From Streptomyces profundus (lineage in GTDB: Bacteria > Actinomycetota > Actinomycetes > Streptomycetales > Streptomycetaceae), in the NCBI RefSeq assembly GCF_020740535.1, contig NZ_CP082362.1, positions 2,170,001 to 2,234,000 of the forward strand: a stretch of 64,000 bases of DNA, written 5' to 3'. The notes below the pieces were generated by a model. The model had not been told where the DNA came from. It saw only the letters and a list, made by a program, of their open reading frames with translations, and did not search any database. Shown here piece by piece: positions 8,771 to 17,642 of the stretch (its first letter is position 1; each line of letters opens with the position of its first letter). The position numbers were made by a program, and so were the translations under genes.

Positions 8771-9615
8771 GCGAAGGGCCGAACGACGAGGCGGGCGAGA
8801 TGGCGGGCGAAGAAGCGGGCGAGAGGCAGGCCGATGGCGGCGCCGGCCGGCCCGCCCGGCTGCGGATCTGGCGTGGGGACGGGCCGTCCGGCGAGCTGGT
8901 GGACTTCACCGTGGCGGCGTACGAGGGCGAGGTGGTGCTCGACCTGATCCACCGGCTACAGGCCACCCAGGCGCCCGACCTGGCGGTGCGCTGGAACTGC
9001 AAGGCGGGCAAGTGCGGCTCGTGCTCCGCCGAGATCAACGGCCGCCCCAGGCTGCTGTGCATGACACGGATGTCGCTCTTCGACCCCGGGGAGACGTTGA
9101 CCGTCACCCCGATGCGGACCTTCCCCGTGGTGCGGGATCTGGTCACGGATGTGAGCTTCAACTACACCAAGGCCAGGGAGATCCCGGCCTTCGTCCCCCC
9201 GGCCGACCTCGGGCCCGGTGAGTACCGGATGCGACAGGAGGACGTGGCCCGTTCGCAGGAGTTCCGCAAGTGCATCGAGTGCTTCCTGTGTCAGGACGTC
9301 TGCCATGTGGTGCGCGACCACGAGGAGAACAAGGAGGCGTTCGCCGGCCCTCGTTTCCTGATGCGCGCGGCCGAACTGGAGATGCATCCGCTGGACGAGG
9401 CGGAACGTCAGGGTCTGGACCGCGCCGATTCGGCGGCGGAGGAGCACGGCCTCGGCTTCTGCAACATCACCAGGTGCTGCACCGATGTCTGCCCCGAGTC
9501 CATCAGGATCACCGACAACGCCCTGATCCCGCTGAAGGAGCGGGTGGTGGACCGCCGCTACGACCCGCTGGTCTGGCTCGGCTCGCGGATTCGGCGCCGG
9601 AAGAGGAACGACTGA
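8767..9615 (+). CDS. sdhB: Succinate dehydrogenase/fumarate reductase iron-sulfur subunit
   Basis: The electron-transfer subunit, 282 residues. The N-terminal ferredoxin fold carries the 2Fe-2S ligands in CKAGKCGSCSAE with a fourth Cys in LLCMTRM. The C-terminal domain has CIECFLCQDVC and CNITRCCTDVCPE for the 4Fe-4S and 3Fe-4S clusters. About 35 residues at the N-terminus are a Glu/Gly-rich extension before RLRIWRGD. Start GTG 8767 overlaps the sdhA stop. It closes the operon; the 132 bases downstream to the next gene contain no obvious stem-loop terminator. Confidence 0.95.
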   Translation: MSEGPNDEAGEMAGEEAGERQADGGAGRPARLRIWRGDGPSGELVDFTVAAYEGEVVLDLIHRLQATQAPDLAVRWNCKAGKCGSCSAEINGRPRLLCMTRMSLFDPGETLTVTPMRTFPVVRDLVTDVSFNYTKAREIPAFVPPADLGPGEYRMRQEDVARSQEFRKCIECFLCQDVCHVVRDHEENKEAFAGPRFLMRAAELEMHPLDEAERQGLDRADSAAEEHGLGFCNITRCCTDVCPESIRITDNALIPLKERVVDRRYDPLVWLGSRIRRRKRND

Positions 9616-9747
9616 ACCGGCTCACCGAAACGGCGCACAGGGGGTGCATATTGTGTGCGCCGGCGCATAACACCAACGCTATGGCCTGATCCGTGTGCGC
9701 TGGGTAAGGCGCTGGCGTAAGGTCTGGCATATGCGGAGGTGGGGTGA

Positions 9748-9987
9748 GTGATGAACGGCAGCAACCTGCACCCCTGGCAGGTGATCCGTCAGGACAAGAA
9801 CGGCAGCCGCTACCGAATAGGCCACTGCGCCACCAGGGCGGAGGCCCAGCGGCTCATCAAACGACTACGCCCGGAGGGCACGGCCATCGAGGCCGAGCCG
9901 ATCCCGGCCGAGATGGAAGCGCGCTATCTCGTGGAGCGGGTCGAGCGAGCCGCGCGCGTCGAGGCCGGAGGGCGCGGGCGCCGCTGA
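9748..9987 (+). CDS. Small SPOR-like domain protein
   Basis: A basic protein of 79 residues beginning HPWQVIRQDKNGSRYRIGHCATRAEAQRLIKRL. This is the compact actinobacterial version of a SPOR-like fold, in which the core 'W.VIRQD..G.RYRVG...TR.EA' is conserved. SPOR domains bind peptidoglycan, but this family has no signal peptide, so a cytoplasmic role is as likely. GTG 9748 is eight bases from GGAGG (9735-9739); ATG 9751 is the alternative. It stands alone between the sdh operon and the phosphatase gene. Confidence 0.72.
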   Translation: MMNGSNLHPWQVIRQDKNGSRYRIGHCATRAEAQRLIKRLRPEGTAIEAEPIPAEMEARYLVERVERAARVEAGGRGRR

Positions 9988-10043
9988 CCCCATGCACAAT
10001 CGGGTATAAGGGATATTCAGCCCTGCTTCGCCGGACCCGGCCG

Positions 10044-12551
10044 GTGAAGGCACCCGACGGGGGACATGGAGCCTTGCGCACAGAACCTGCCCGCCCGGGA
10101 GGCCGGCTCAGGGCCTCCCCAGGCGGGGCGAGTCAACACTCACTGCTGGACGTGCTGCGGGTCGGTTTCCTGATGCTGGACTCCGCGGACCGGATCGTGC
10201 TGTGGAGCCCGTCGCTCGACGATATCCTCGGCCGCTCCCAGCGGGAGACCGTCGGCACCCGGCTGGCCGAACTCCTGGCCCCCGACGGGGAGTCGGGGTC
10301 CTTGCTCACCCATCGCGGCGTGCTGGCCGAGGGCGGCTGGCGCGGCGTGCTGCCGCTGCGCCACCGGGACGGCCGGACCGTCGCGCTCGACTGCCGGGCC
10401 AGCCCGCTGAGGGATGCCGACGACACCCCGCTCATTCTGGCCAATCTCGTCGAAGTCGACCGGCTCAGGGGCGTCGAGCAGGACCTGGCCGCCCTCGACG
10501 GGCTGTTCACCGCCTCCCCGCTCGGCGTCGCCATCTTCGACACGTCGCTGCGCTATGTCCGGGTCAACGACGCGCTGCTCCGGCTGCACTCCGTCGGCGA
10601 CCAGGACCTGCGGGGCAGGACCGTGCTCGACGTGCTGCCCAAGCCCGCCTCCCAGGAGCTGTATCGCCTCCAGCAGGAGGTGCTGGACACCGGCCAGTCC
10701 GTGATCGACCTGGTCACCTCGTCCCCCAGCGGCGACGGCGCGCTCTCCGTCTCGCTCGGCCGCCTGACGGACCGGACGGGCGAGCCGCTGGGCATCGGCT
10801 GCACCGTGATGGACATCAGCGACCGCCGGGAGGCGCTGGCCAAGATCGAGCGGGCCCGGCAGCGGCTGGCCCTGCTCAACGACGTCGGCAACGCCCTCGG
10901 CGACCTGCTGGACGTGCGCAGGATCGCGGAGACGCTGGCCCGTCAGCTGGTCCCCAGGTTCGGCGACTTCTCCAGCGTGCTGCTGCTCGCCTCCCTCGTC
11001 GAGGGCGGCGAGCCCGAGCCCGTCGAGGATCTCGACGCGGTGCGGCTGGTCCAGCTGGGCGTCGCCGCCAAACGCCACACCCCGGACGTCGACAGGCTGC
11101 TGGGGGTCGGCTACACCATGGCCTTCGTGCCCAGCCCGATCCTCGCCTCGGTACTGGCCCACGGCTCCCCCCATCTCGCCGAGAACCAGGACACCCTGAC
11201 CGAGGGCCAGCCCGACGACTCGCCGATGGCCGAGTCCGTCCGCGGCCTCGGCATCCACTCCATGCTGACCGTGCCGCTGCGCGCCCGGGGCACCACCCTC
11301 GGCCTGCTGCTGATCAGCCGCGCCGAGCGACGCAACGCGTTCGACCGCGAGGATCTGGCGCTGGCCACCGAGACGGGCACCCGCGCGGCGATCTCCCTGG
11401 ACAACGCCCGCCTCTACGCCAGGGAACGCGAGGGCGCGCTGATGCTCCAGCGCAGCCTCCTGCCCCAGTGGCTGCCGGAGCTCCCCGGTGTCACGGTGAG
11501 CCACCGCTATGTGCCCAGCGCCAGCGGCGCCGAGATCGGCGGGGACTGGTTCGACGTGATCCCGCTGGCCGGCGGGCGGATGGCCTTTGTGATCGGCGAT
11601 GTCACCGGGCACGGGCTGCGCGCCGCGGCCACCATGGGCCAACTGCGGACCGCCGTGCGCACCCTGGCCACCCTCGATCTGGCGCCGGCCGAGCTGCTGC
11701 GCCGCATCAACGACCTGGGCAAGGAGATCGCCCAGCACCCGGACGACCCGATGATGGCCACCTGCGCCTACGCCGTCTACGACCCCGCGACCCAGGTCTG
11801 CACCATCGCCAAGGCGGGCCATCTGCCGCCCGTGCTGGTCAGCCGCGACCCGGACACGGAACGCTGGCGCGCCGAGCCGCTTGAGCTGCCGTCCGGCATG
11901 CCGCTCGGGGTCGGCGCCCTGCCCTTCGAGGAGGCGCGCGTCGAGGTCCCCGAGGACACCCTGCTGGTGCTCTACACCGACGGCCTGATCGAGACCAGGG
12001 ACGAGGACCTCGGCGTCGGGGTCGGCCGGCTGTGCGAGCTGCTGGAACGCATCTCAGGATCGGACGCCCCGCTCGGCCTGATCTGCGACCACCTGATCGG
12101 GGCGCTGCGCCCCAACGTCAAGGACCACGACTCGGACGACATCGCGCTGCTGATCGCCCGGCTCGGCGGCCTGCCGCCCGACCGGCTGGCCTCCTGGACG
12201 TTCCCCGCCGAGCGTCGGGTGGTGCGCGAGGCGCGCGGGGTGGTCGTCGAAACCCTGCGCGGCTGGGGCCTGGACGCGCTGATCGACCAGGCTGAACTGC
12301 TGGTCAGCGAGCTGGTCACCAACGCGGTGCGGCATGCGCACGGCCCGGTGGAGCTGCGGGTGGTGCGTGGCTCCACGCTGCTGATCGAGGTCACCGACCC
12401 GGTGCTCGACCCGCCACGCGAACGCGCGACCACCCCCGACGACGAGGGTGGTCGGGGGCTCTCGCTGGTCTCCCGGGAGGCCCGCCGCTGGGGCACCAGG
12501 CGCGGCTCCGCAGGGAAGACCGTCTGGTTCGAGCTGACCACGGCGCCCTGA
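10044..12551 (+). CDS. PAS-PAS-GAF-PP2C (SpoIIE) phosphatase with C-terminal HATPase
   Basis: A multidomain signalling protein of about 835 residues. Two PAS-like modules (about 40-140 and 160-265, the first with RVGFLMLDSADRIVLWS) are followed by a GAF domain (about 285-475). A PP2C/SpoIIE phosphatase follows (about 500-715, with SASGAEIGGDWFDVIPL, VIGDVTGHG and LYTDGLIETRD supplying metal-binding Asp residues). An RsbW-like anti-sigma HATPase ends it (about 735-830, with ELVTNAVRHA and GGRGLSLV). Such hybrids act in partner-switching control of sigma factors, dephosphorylating anti-anti-sigma factors in response to signals. It is cytosolic, with no membrane segment. The start is uncertain: GTG 10044 or TTG 10074; TATAAG near 10007-10012 could be a -10 element. 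Confidence 0.88.
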   Translation: MKAPDGGHGALRTEPARPGGRLRASPGGASQHSLLDVLRVGFLMLDSADRIVLWSPSLDDILGRSQRETVGTRLAELLAPDGESGSLLTHRGVLAEGGWRGVLPLRHRDGRTVALDCRASPLRDADDTPLILANLVEVDRLRGVEQDLAALDGLFTASPLGVAIFDTSLRYVRVNDALLRLHSVGDQDLRGRTVLDVLPKPASQELYRLQQEVLDTGQSVIDLVTSSPSGDGALSVSLGRLTDRTGEPLGIGCTVMDISDRREALAKIERARQRLALLNDVGNALGDLLDVRRIAETLARQLVPRFGDFSSVLLLASLVEGGEPEPVEDLDAVRLVQLGVAAKRHTPDVDRLLGVGYTMAFVPSPILASVLAHGSPHLAENQDTLTEGQPDDSPMAESVRGLGIHSMLTVPLRARGTTLGLLLISRAERRNAFDREDLALATETGTRAAISLDNARLYAREREGALMLQRSLLPQWLPELPGVTVSHRYVPSASGAEIGGDWFDVIPLAGGRMAFVIGDVTGHGLRAAATMGQLRTAVRTLATLDLAPAELLRRINDLGKEIAQHPDDPMMATCAYAVYDPATQVCTIAKAGHLPPVLVSRDPDTERWRAEPLELPSGMPLGVGALPFEEARVEVPEDTLLVLYTDGLIETRDEDLGVGVGRLCELLERISGSDAPLGLICDHLIGALRPNVKDHDSDDIALLIARLGGLPPDRLASWTFPAERRVVREARGVVVETLRGWGLDALIDQAELLVSELVTNAVRHAHGPVELRVVRGSTLLIEVTDPVLDPPRERATTPDDEGGRGLSLVSREARRWGTRRGSAGKTVWFELTTAP

Positions 12552-12576
12552 GCCATGGCCGGCGCTCGCCCCCGGC

Positions 12577-13956
12577 TCAGGCGGCCAACACCGCCTCCAC
12601 CGCCGAGGAGCGACGGATCATCCGCCGCGCCGTGCCCACGCTGGCGACCAGCGTGACCAGTACGGCGAACCCCACCACCGCTCCGTGGATGCCCCAGACC
12701 ACGCCGTCCGAAGGGAACCAGACGCCGGCCCGCGCATGGCTGAAGGGCACCAGCGCCGTCAGCGAGGCCAGCAGCCCGAAGAACACCCCCGCGCCCGCGA
12801 CCAGCACGGCCTCGGCCCCCACCATCCGCAGCACCTGCCCCGGCGTGGCGCCGGCCAGCCGCTGCTGGCCGAACTCCCGGCGGCGGAAGGCCGTCGCGGC
12901 GACCAGGGTGTTGACCAGCATGATGCAGCAGAAGGCGGCGATGATGCCGACCACCACGTAGTTCATGGTCTCCATCGTCTGGCTGTCCTCAAGCACCGCC
13001 GCGCCCTCGGCCTTGAGCTGGGCGTTCTCCACCCGCTGCATGGAGAGCGTGCCCGCCGTGACCGCGGTGAACAGCGTCACCGGCATCACCGCCCTGGCCA
13101 ACTCCCCCGTGCGCCGGCGGACGTTGCTCACCGCCAGCTGGCCGCTGACGCCGGCCAGCAGCCGCACCACCCAGCCCAGCAGCAGCGTCGTCATCCGCAG
13201 CAGCACCGGCGAGAGCAGCGCCACCGTGATCGCGGCACCCACCACCCCGGGGCCGGCCGACATCATGACGTCCGTGCCCTCGCCGTCCATCACGGTCAGC
13301 GTGATCACGGCGGCCGTGGCCGTGGCGGCCAGCCCCAGCAGGGCGCCGATCCAGCGCCACCGCCCCATCAACGGGCCCGCGTCCCCGGCGCCGGCCGCGT
13401 CGACCATGGCCTCGACGGCCCGCATCCTGGTGGCCCGACGGGCCGTCAACAGGGCGCCGACCAGCGCCGCGATCATTCCGTTGGCCACTCCCATGGACAC
13501 GGCGGCCGGGCCGAAGACGTACTCGATGCCGCCGTCGATCTGGTTGGTCTCCCGCAGGGCCGCGAAGAGCAGCCGCCCCAGCGGCATCGCCGCTGGGATC
13601 GCGAGCGCCACGGCGGCCAGCGCCAGCAGCAGCGTCTCCCCCACGATCAGCCGCCGCACCTGCCCCGGGGTGGCCCCCACACTCTTCAGCAGCGCCATCT
13701 CCCTGCCCCGCTGCCGGACCGTCAGCGACATGGTGGACACCACGGCGAAGATCACCAGCGCCAGGCCGTAGCCACCGACCACGAAGGCCATCGTCTCCAG
13801 CGTCTCGACGCTGGTGTCCGGCACTCCCGGCTCGCCCGCCGTGTCCAGCAGGGAGCCGAAGGCCATCACCATGGCCGCGCCGAAGAACACGGCGAGGAAC
13901 CCCGCCACGAAGCCGCCTGGCCGCTTGGCCAGCGAACGCATCGCCATCAGCAACAT
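12577..13956 (-). CDS. ABC transporter permease, FtsX-like, compact
   Basis: A membrane permease of 459 residues with two FtsX repeats (the first around MSLTVRQRGREMALLKSVGATPGQVRRLI, the second around AFRRREFGQQRLAGATPGQVLRMV) and about eight helices. Unlike MacB-type permeases it has almost no large extracytoplasmic domain, which suggests export or extraction of a small or hydrophobic substrate or signalling rather than tripartite efflux. Start ATG 13956 lies one base after the stop of the ATPase gene, so the pair is co-translated. Its stop is 25 bases from the convergent phosphatase gene. The substrate is unknown. Confidence 0.87.
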   Translation of the reverse strand: MLLMAMRSLAKRPGGFVAGFLAVFFGAAMVMAFGSLLDTAGEPGVPDTSVETLETMAFVVGGYGLALVIFAVVSTMSLTVRQRGREMALLKSVGATPGQVRRLIVGETLLLALAAVALAIPAAMPLGRLLFAALRETNQIDGGIEYVFGPAAVSMGVANGMIAALVGALLTARRATRMRAVEAMVDAAGAGDAGPLMGRWRWIGALLGLAATATAAVITLTVMDGEGTDVMMSAGPGVVGAAITVALLSPVLLRMTTLLLGWVVRLLAGVSGQLAVSNVRRRTGELARAVMPVTLFTAVTAGTLSMQRVENAQLKAEGAAVLEDSQTMETMNYVVVGIIAAFCCIMLVNTLVAATAFRRREFGQQRLAGATPGQVLRMVGAEAVLVAGAGVFFGLLASLTALVPFSHARAGVWFPSDGVVWGIHGAVVGFAVLVTLVASVGTARRMIRRSSAVEAVLAA

Positions 13957-13957
13957 C

Positions 13958-14767
13958 TCAGGCCCCCGCCGCGATCGTGTCGGCCACCTCGGCGGCGTCC
14001 CACGCGCCGAGCCTGGTCATCCGCTCGGCCACCGCCTCGGCGGTGGGCCGCGCCAGCGTGCCGACCAGGCGGCCGTCGGCGAGGAAGAGCACCTGGTCCG
14101 CGTAGGCGGCGGCCACCGGATCGTGCGTGACCATCACCACCGTGCGGCCATGGACCCGCACGACCTCGCCGAGCAGGCCCAGCACCTCGCGGGCGCTGCG
14201 GGTGTCCAGCGCCCCGGTGGGCTCGTCGGCGAAGATCACATCCGGCTCCGTCACCAACGCCCGCGCGATGGCGACGCGTTGCTGCTGGCCGCCGGAGAGC
14301 TGCGCGGGCAGATGCCGCAGCCGCTGGCCGAGGCCCAGCTGCTCCAGCGTGCGCACCGCCCGCTGGCGGTTGACCTTGCGGCCCGCCAGCCGCAGCGGGA
14401 GCGTGACGTTCTGTAGCACGGTGAGCGTGGGCAGCAGGTTGAACTGCTGGAAGATGAAGCCGATGCGCTGCCGGCGCAGCTTGGTCAGCTCCGCCTCGCC
14501 GCTGCCGACCAGCTCGGCGCCGGCCACCACGACCCGGCCGCTCGACGGCTGGTCGAGCCCGGCCGCGCACTGCAACAGCGTGCTCTTGCCGGAGCCGGAC
14601 GGGCCCATCACCGCCGTGAAACTTCCGGTGGGCAGCGACAGCGTGACCCCGTCCAGCGCCTTGACCGCCGTGCCCTCGGCGCCGTGGCCGCCGTACACCC
14701 GGTGCACGGAGACCATCCGCAGCGCCTCGGCCGAACCGACCGCCCCCACGTCCGTTCCTCGGAACAT
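13958..14767 (-). CDS. ABC transporter ATP-binding protein (MacB/LolD type)
   Basis: A cytosolic ATPase of 269 residues. It has Walker [12 protein letters not shown], a Q-loop at [10 protein letters not shown], signature [15 protein letters not shown], Walker [13 protein letters not shown] and switch His in VTHDP. The 'NLLP...LSGGQQQR...TGALD' combination is typical of partners of FtsX-family permeases. ATG 14767 is preceded by GAGGAG at a spacing of six. It drives the permease just downstream. A GntR regulator lies upstream on the same strand behind a stem-loop, so it is probably a separate transcript whose product may regulate this operon. Confidence 0.93.
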   Translation of the reverse strand: MFRGTDVGAVGSAEALRMVSVHRVYGGHGAEGTAVKALDGVTLSLPTGSFTAVMGPSGSGKSTLLQCAAGLDQPSSGRVVVAGAELVGSGEAELTKLRRQRIGFIFQQFNLLPTLTVLQNVTLPLRLAGRKVNRQRAVRTLEQLGLGQRLRHLPAQLSGGQQQRVAIARALVTEPDVIFADEPTGALDTRSAREVLGLLGEVVRVHGRTVVMVTHDPVAAAYADQVLFLADGRLVGTLARPTAEAVAERMTRLGAWDAAEVADTIAAGA

Positions 14768-14861
14768 CGCCCACTCCTCTGCTCAGACAACGCCCGTCCG
14801 CGCCGTCACCCCTGACGCTACGGAGCCGCGGGCGCCGCGACGATGGGGACGGACACCGGAC

Positions 14862-14885
14862 CGGGGTGGCACTGACACCACCCCG
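14862..14885 (-). terminator. Stem-loop downstream of the GntR gene
   Basis: A perfect 8-base stem CGGGGTGG/CCACCCCG with an 8-base loop, 27 bases past the GntR stop codon and before the ABC ATPase gene. There is no U-tract. It is a likely factor-dependent or GC-hairpin terminator. Confidence 0.55.
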
Positions 14886-14911
14886 CCGGGGACCGGCCGG
14901 GCACACCCCCC

Positions 14912-15664
14912 TCAGCGCACCGGCAGGTGATACGCGACGCGGAACCGATCGGCCGGCACCACCACATCCGCCGTCTCGACCGGCAGACAGCCGGCCCGGT
15001 AGGTGCGGCGGACGACCAGCACCGGATGCCCCGGCAGGCCGCCCAGCACCCTGGCCTCGGCGGCCAGCGCCGGCCTGGCCTCGACCTCCTCGGCGACGTT
15101 GTCGACGATCACATCGATCGCCGCCATCCGCTCCACCACCCCGCGCCCGGCCAGCGGCCCCTGCTCGGGCAGCACCACGGGCGTGCGCCCGGTGAGCCCC
15201 AGCGGCTCCCAGGAGGTGGAGACCATCGACGGCTCCGTGCCCACCCGGAACACATAGCGGGTGCACATCACCGGATCGCCGGGCTCAACCCGCAGCCGCT
15301 CGGCGATCCCCGGCGCTGCCTCGCCCCGCTCGCTCTGGGCCTCCCAGGTGCCGCGCACCCGCTCGTCGGCCTGCTCCTGCCGGAAGGGCGAGCACTCCCC
15401 CAGCGTGCGATATCCGCTGCGCGCGATGGTGCGCGGCACCGGGCGCTCCCGCACATAGGTGCCGGAGCCGGACCTCCCCTCGACCAGGCCCTCGGCCATG
15501 AGCACCTTCCTCGCCTCCAGCGCCACCGTGTCGGAGACCCCGTAGGAGGCCCGAATGCTGGCCTGCGAGGGGAGCCGGGTGTGTGGTGGCAGGCTGCCGT
15601 CGGTGATCTGCTGCCGAAGGTCGTCCGCGACCCGGAGATACGCGGGCTGTTCACCGAATGACAC
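14912..15664 (-). CDS. GntR family regulator (HutC/FarR-like)
   Basis: A transcriptional regulator of 250 residues. The winged helix occupies about residues 8-78 ([29 protein letters not shown], then [18 protein letters not shown]). The C-terminal effector domain is the UTRA type (about 95-245), ending [25 protein letters not shown] domains sense small molecules such as sugars, amino acids or fatty acids. GTG 15664 has GGAGGGG just upstream. It probably controls itself and perhaps the ABC exporter operon that follows on the same strand. The AT-richer upstream stretch with two TGACAA repeats is a candidate operator. Confidence 0.88.
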   Translation of the reverse strand: MSFGEQPAYLRVADDLRQQITDGSLPPHTRLPSQASIRASYGVSDTVALEARKVLMAEGLVEGRSGSGTYVRERPVPRTIARSGYRTLGECSPFRQEQADERVRGTWEAQSERGEAAPGIAERLRVEPGDPVMCTRYVFRVGTEPSMVSTSWEPLGLTGRTPVVLPEQGPLAGRGVVERMAAIDVIVDNVAEEVEARPALAAEARVLGGLPGHPVLVVRRTYRAGCLPVETADVVVPADRFRVAYHLPVR

Positions 15665-15696
15665 AGGCCCCTCCCACAGTTGCTTCCGCTTTATGC

Positions 15697-15723
15697 TGAC
15701 AAACAGCAACAGCTTGACAACAG
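15697..15723. promoter_or_regulatory. Direct repeats in the GntR gene promoter region
   Basis: TGACAAACAG (15697-15706) and TTGACAACAG (15714-15723) form a direct repeat in an unusually AT-rich stretch 33-60 bases before the GTG. Read on the minus strand they give TTGTCA followed 19 bases later by CATAAA, a plausible -35/-10 pair. This could be the autoregulatory operator of the GntR protein. Confidence 0.4.
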
Positions 15724-15771
15724 AAAGTTGCCAACCGCAAGAGACGGCCAGAGTTTCACCCGAAGTGATGA

Positions 15772-15819
15772 CCGCCTCTCCGGCCGCCTCTCCGACCACG
15801 TCTCCAACCGCCTCTCCGG
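15772..15819. repeat. Four tandem 12-base units
   Basis: Units CCGCCTCTCCGG, CCGCCTCTCCGA, CCACGTCTCCAA and CCGCCTCTCCGG are perfectly phased, just upstream of the ECF sigma factor gene. In one plus-strand frame they read as Ala/Ser/Pro/Thr repeats after an ATG at 15768. That frame is not the sigma factor frame and stops at 15953. Confidence 0.7.
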
Positions 15820-15871
15820 CCGCCCGCGAGATCGTGCGTGACGTCGAGGCCCGTGCGGACATCACAGAGGT

Positions 15872-16528
15872 GTGGACCCAACGATGCACGCACGCGTGCG
15901 CGCCGGCGATCCGGAGGCGTTCCGGGAACTGTTCCGCGCTCACGCACGGCTGATCCACCGCTATGCCCTGCGGGCGACCGGTGACACGACCCTGGCCGAG
16001 GACGTCGTCTCCCTGACGTTCCTGGAGGCCTGGCGCCTCCGCGACCGGTTCAGGGACGAGGGCCACGGCCCCCGGCCCTGGCTGATGGGGATCGCCCTCA
16101 ACACCCTGCGCAACACCGCGCGTTCCAGGCGCCGCTATCAACACGTCCTGACCCGGCTGCCGAGCGATGAGGCCATGCCCGACATCGCCGACGAGGTGGT
16201 CGGGCGGATCACCGACGCCTCCCGGGTCGCCGCGGCCCGTCGCGCCCTGGACCGGCTGCGGCCCAAGGACCGCGAGGTCTTCATGCTCTGCGTCTGGTCC
16301 GGCCTCTCCCACGCCGAGGCCGCCGTGGCACTCGGCGTGCGCGAAGGCGCCGTCCGCACCCGGCTGTTCCGGGCCAGGGAACGGCTGCGGGCGCTCACCG
16401 ACGAGGAGCTGACCACCGGGGCCCCGCGCGAGACCGCCGTGAAACGCCGCCCCGGAAGCGGACAAGGAACAGTTGACCGCCGGCTGACGGCGGTCCGGTC
16501 CGAGGAGGGAACATCCCGTGAAGCGTGA
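15872..16528 (+). CDS. RNA polymerase sigma factor, ECF subfamily
   Basis: A sigma-70 family factor of 218 residues with only regions 2 and 4. Region 2 runs from GDPEAFRELFRAHARLIHRYAL through LAEDVVSLTFLEAWR to PWLMGIALNTLRN. Region 4 is LDRLRPKDREVFMLCVWSGLSHAEAAVALGVREGAVRTRLFRARERLR. The start is GTG 15872 or ATG 15884; neither has a strong ribosome site. It overlaps by 11 bases the following CU044_5270-type membrane gene, a pairing that recurs in actinobacteria, where the second protein may act as anti-sigma factor. Target promoters are unknown. Confidence 0.9.
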   Translation: MDPTMHARVRAGDPEAFRELFRAHARLIHRYALRATGDTTLAEDVVSLTFLEAWRLRDRFRDEGHGPRPWLMGIALNTLRNTARSRRRYQHVLTRLPSDEAMPDIADEVVGRITDASRVAAARRALDRLRPKDREVFMLCVWSGLSHAEAAVALGVREGAVRTRLFRARERLRALTDEELTTGAPRETAVKRRPGSGQGTVDRRLTAVRSEEGTSREA

Positions 16529-17630
16529 CAAGGCGACACCCCGTCGCGAGGAGCTGGAGCGACTGCTCCCGGCGCCCGAGGTGGCGGCCCTCACGGAGGA
16601 CCGCGCCCGAGTGCTGGAGGAGTTCGTGATGCGCGAGACGACCGAGACGACCGACGGGGCCGGCGCCGAACCGGCGACGGCCCGGCTCAGGGGGCGGCGG
16701 GCCCTGTGGGTGGCCATCCCGGTCGCGGCGGCCCTGGTGGGCGGCGCCGTGACCGCCGGTTCGCTGGCCGGGAACGGCGGCTCCGAGGCCCCCGCCCAGG
16801 CCGCGCCGGCCTCCCCGGCCCAACTGCTCGACCGGGTGGCGACCACGGCGGGCGAGCGGGGCACTCCGGTGCCGGACGCCGACCAGTACATCTACTCACG
16901 GGTGCTGCGGACCGTCTTCGAGTGGGAGGAGGAGCGCGCCCCCCTGGCCATGCCCGAGCAGCCGGACCCGGGCGGCCTCCCGTCGACCCCGGAGGTCCAC
17001 GCCGAGGTGGTGGTCCCGACGGGGCCCACGGCGGTCGGCACGGCGGAGGTGGAGATCTGGATGTCCCCGGACGGCACCAGGGGCTGGTCGCACCACCTTG
17101 AGGGCGGCGTCCCCGGAGAAGGTCAGTCCCTCGACTCGGAGCCCTGGGAGCCGTATCTGGAGTCACCCACCTATGACTTCCTCACCACGCTGCCCACCGA
17201 CGCCGACGGGCTGTTGGACCGGGTGTACGGGGAGTTCGGGGAGGGGGACGGGCTGACCGGGGAAGCCCTGGAACAGCGGGTGTTCGAAGGGCTCGGCGCC
17301 CTGGCGTTCTCCGATCTGCTGCCGCCAGGGCTCAAGGACGGCGTCTACGAGGCGCTGGGGCGGGTGCCGGGCATCGAACTGCTGGAGAACACCGAGGACA
17401 TCGCGGGCCGCGCCGCGCTGGGCATGGCCCGCACCGACACCGGGACCGGCGCGCGGTCCGCCTACCTCTTCGCCCCGGAGACCTTCCACTACCTCGGATT
17501 CCAGAAGGTCCAGGTCGAGGAGCGCGACGGCGTCGAGGCCGGCACCGTCCTGGACGAGTACGCCCTGCTCGAACTGGGCGTGGTCGACGAACGGAAGCAG
17601 CGCCCCGGCCAGGGCGACGGCACGGCCTGA
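16518..17630 (+). CDS. CU044_5270 family membrane protein, candidate anti-sigma partner
   Basis: A protein of 370 residues with an N-terminal cytosolic part (about 1-55), one membrane helix (about 58-78, ALWVAIPVAAALVGGAVTAGSLAG) and a large extracytoplasmic domain. The domain begins with AQLLDRVATTAG and includes YIYSRVLRT, both hallmarks of the CU044_5270 family. Start GTG 16518 sits within the sigma factor gene after GAGGAGGGA. This topology and coupling fit a transmembrane regulator of the sigma factor, but no zinc-binding anti-sigma motif is visible, so the role is inferred from context. Its stop is only 12 bases from the convergent ATPase gene. Confidence 0.8.
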   Translation: MKRDKATPRREELERLLPAPEVAALTEDRARVLEEFVMRETTETTDGAGAEPATARLRGRRALWVAIPVAAALVGGAVTAGSLAGNGGSEAPAQAAPASPAQLLDRVATTAGERGTPVPDADQYIYSRVLRTVFEWEEERAPLAMPEQPDPGGLPSTPEVHAEVVVPTGPTAVGTAEVEIWMSPDGTRGWSHHLEGGVPGEGQSLDSEPWEPYLESPTYDFLTTLPTDADGLLDRVYGEFGEGDGLTGEALEQRVFEGLGALAFSDLLPPGLKDGVYEALGRVPGIELLENTEDIAGRAALGMARTDTGTGARSAYLFAPETFHYLGFQKVQVEERDGVEAGTVLDEYALLELGVVDERKQRPGQGDGTA

Positions 17631-17642
17631 CCCGTCCACCGC

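Noticed and set aside
15555..15953. Frame containing the Ala/Ser/Pro/Thr repeat before the sigma factor
   Set aside because: It starts inside the GntR gene on the other strand, stops soon after the sigma factor start in a different frame, and has no homology that I recognise.
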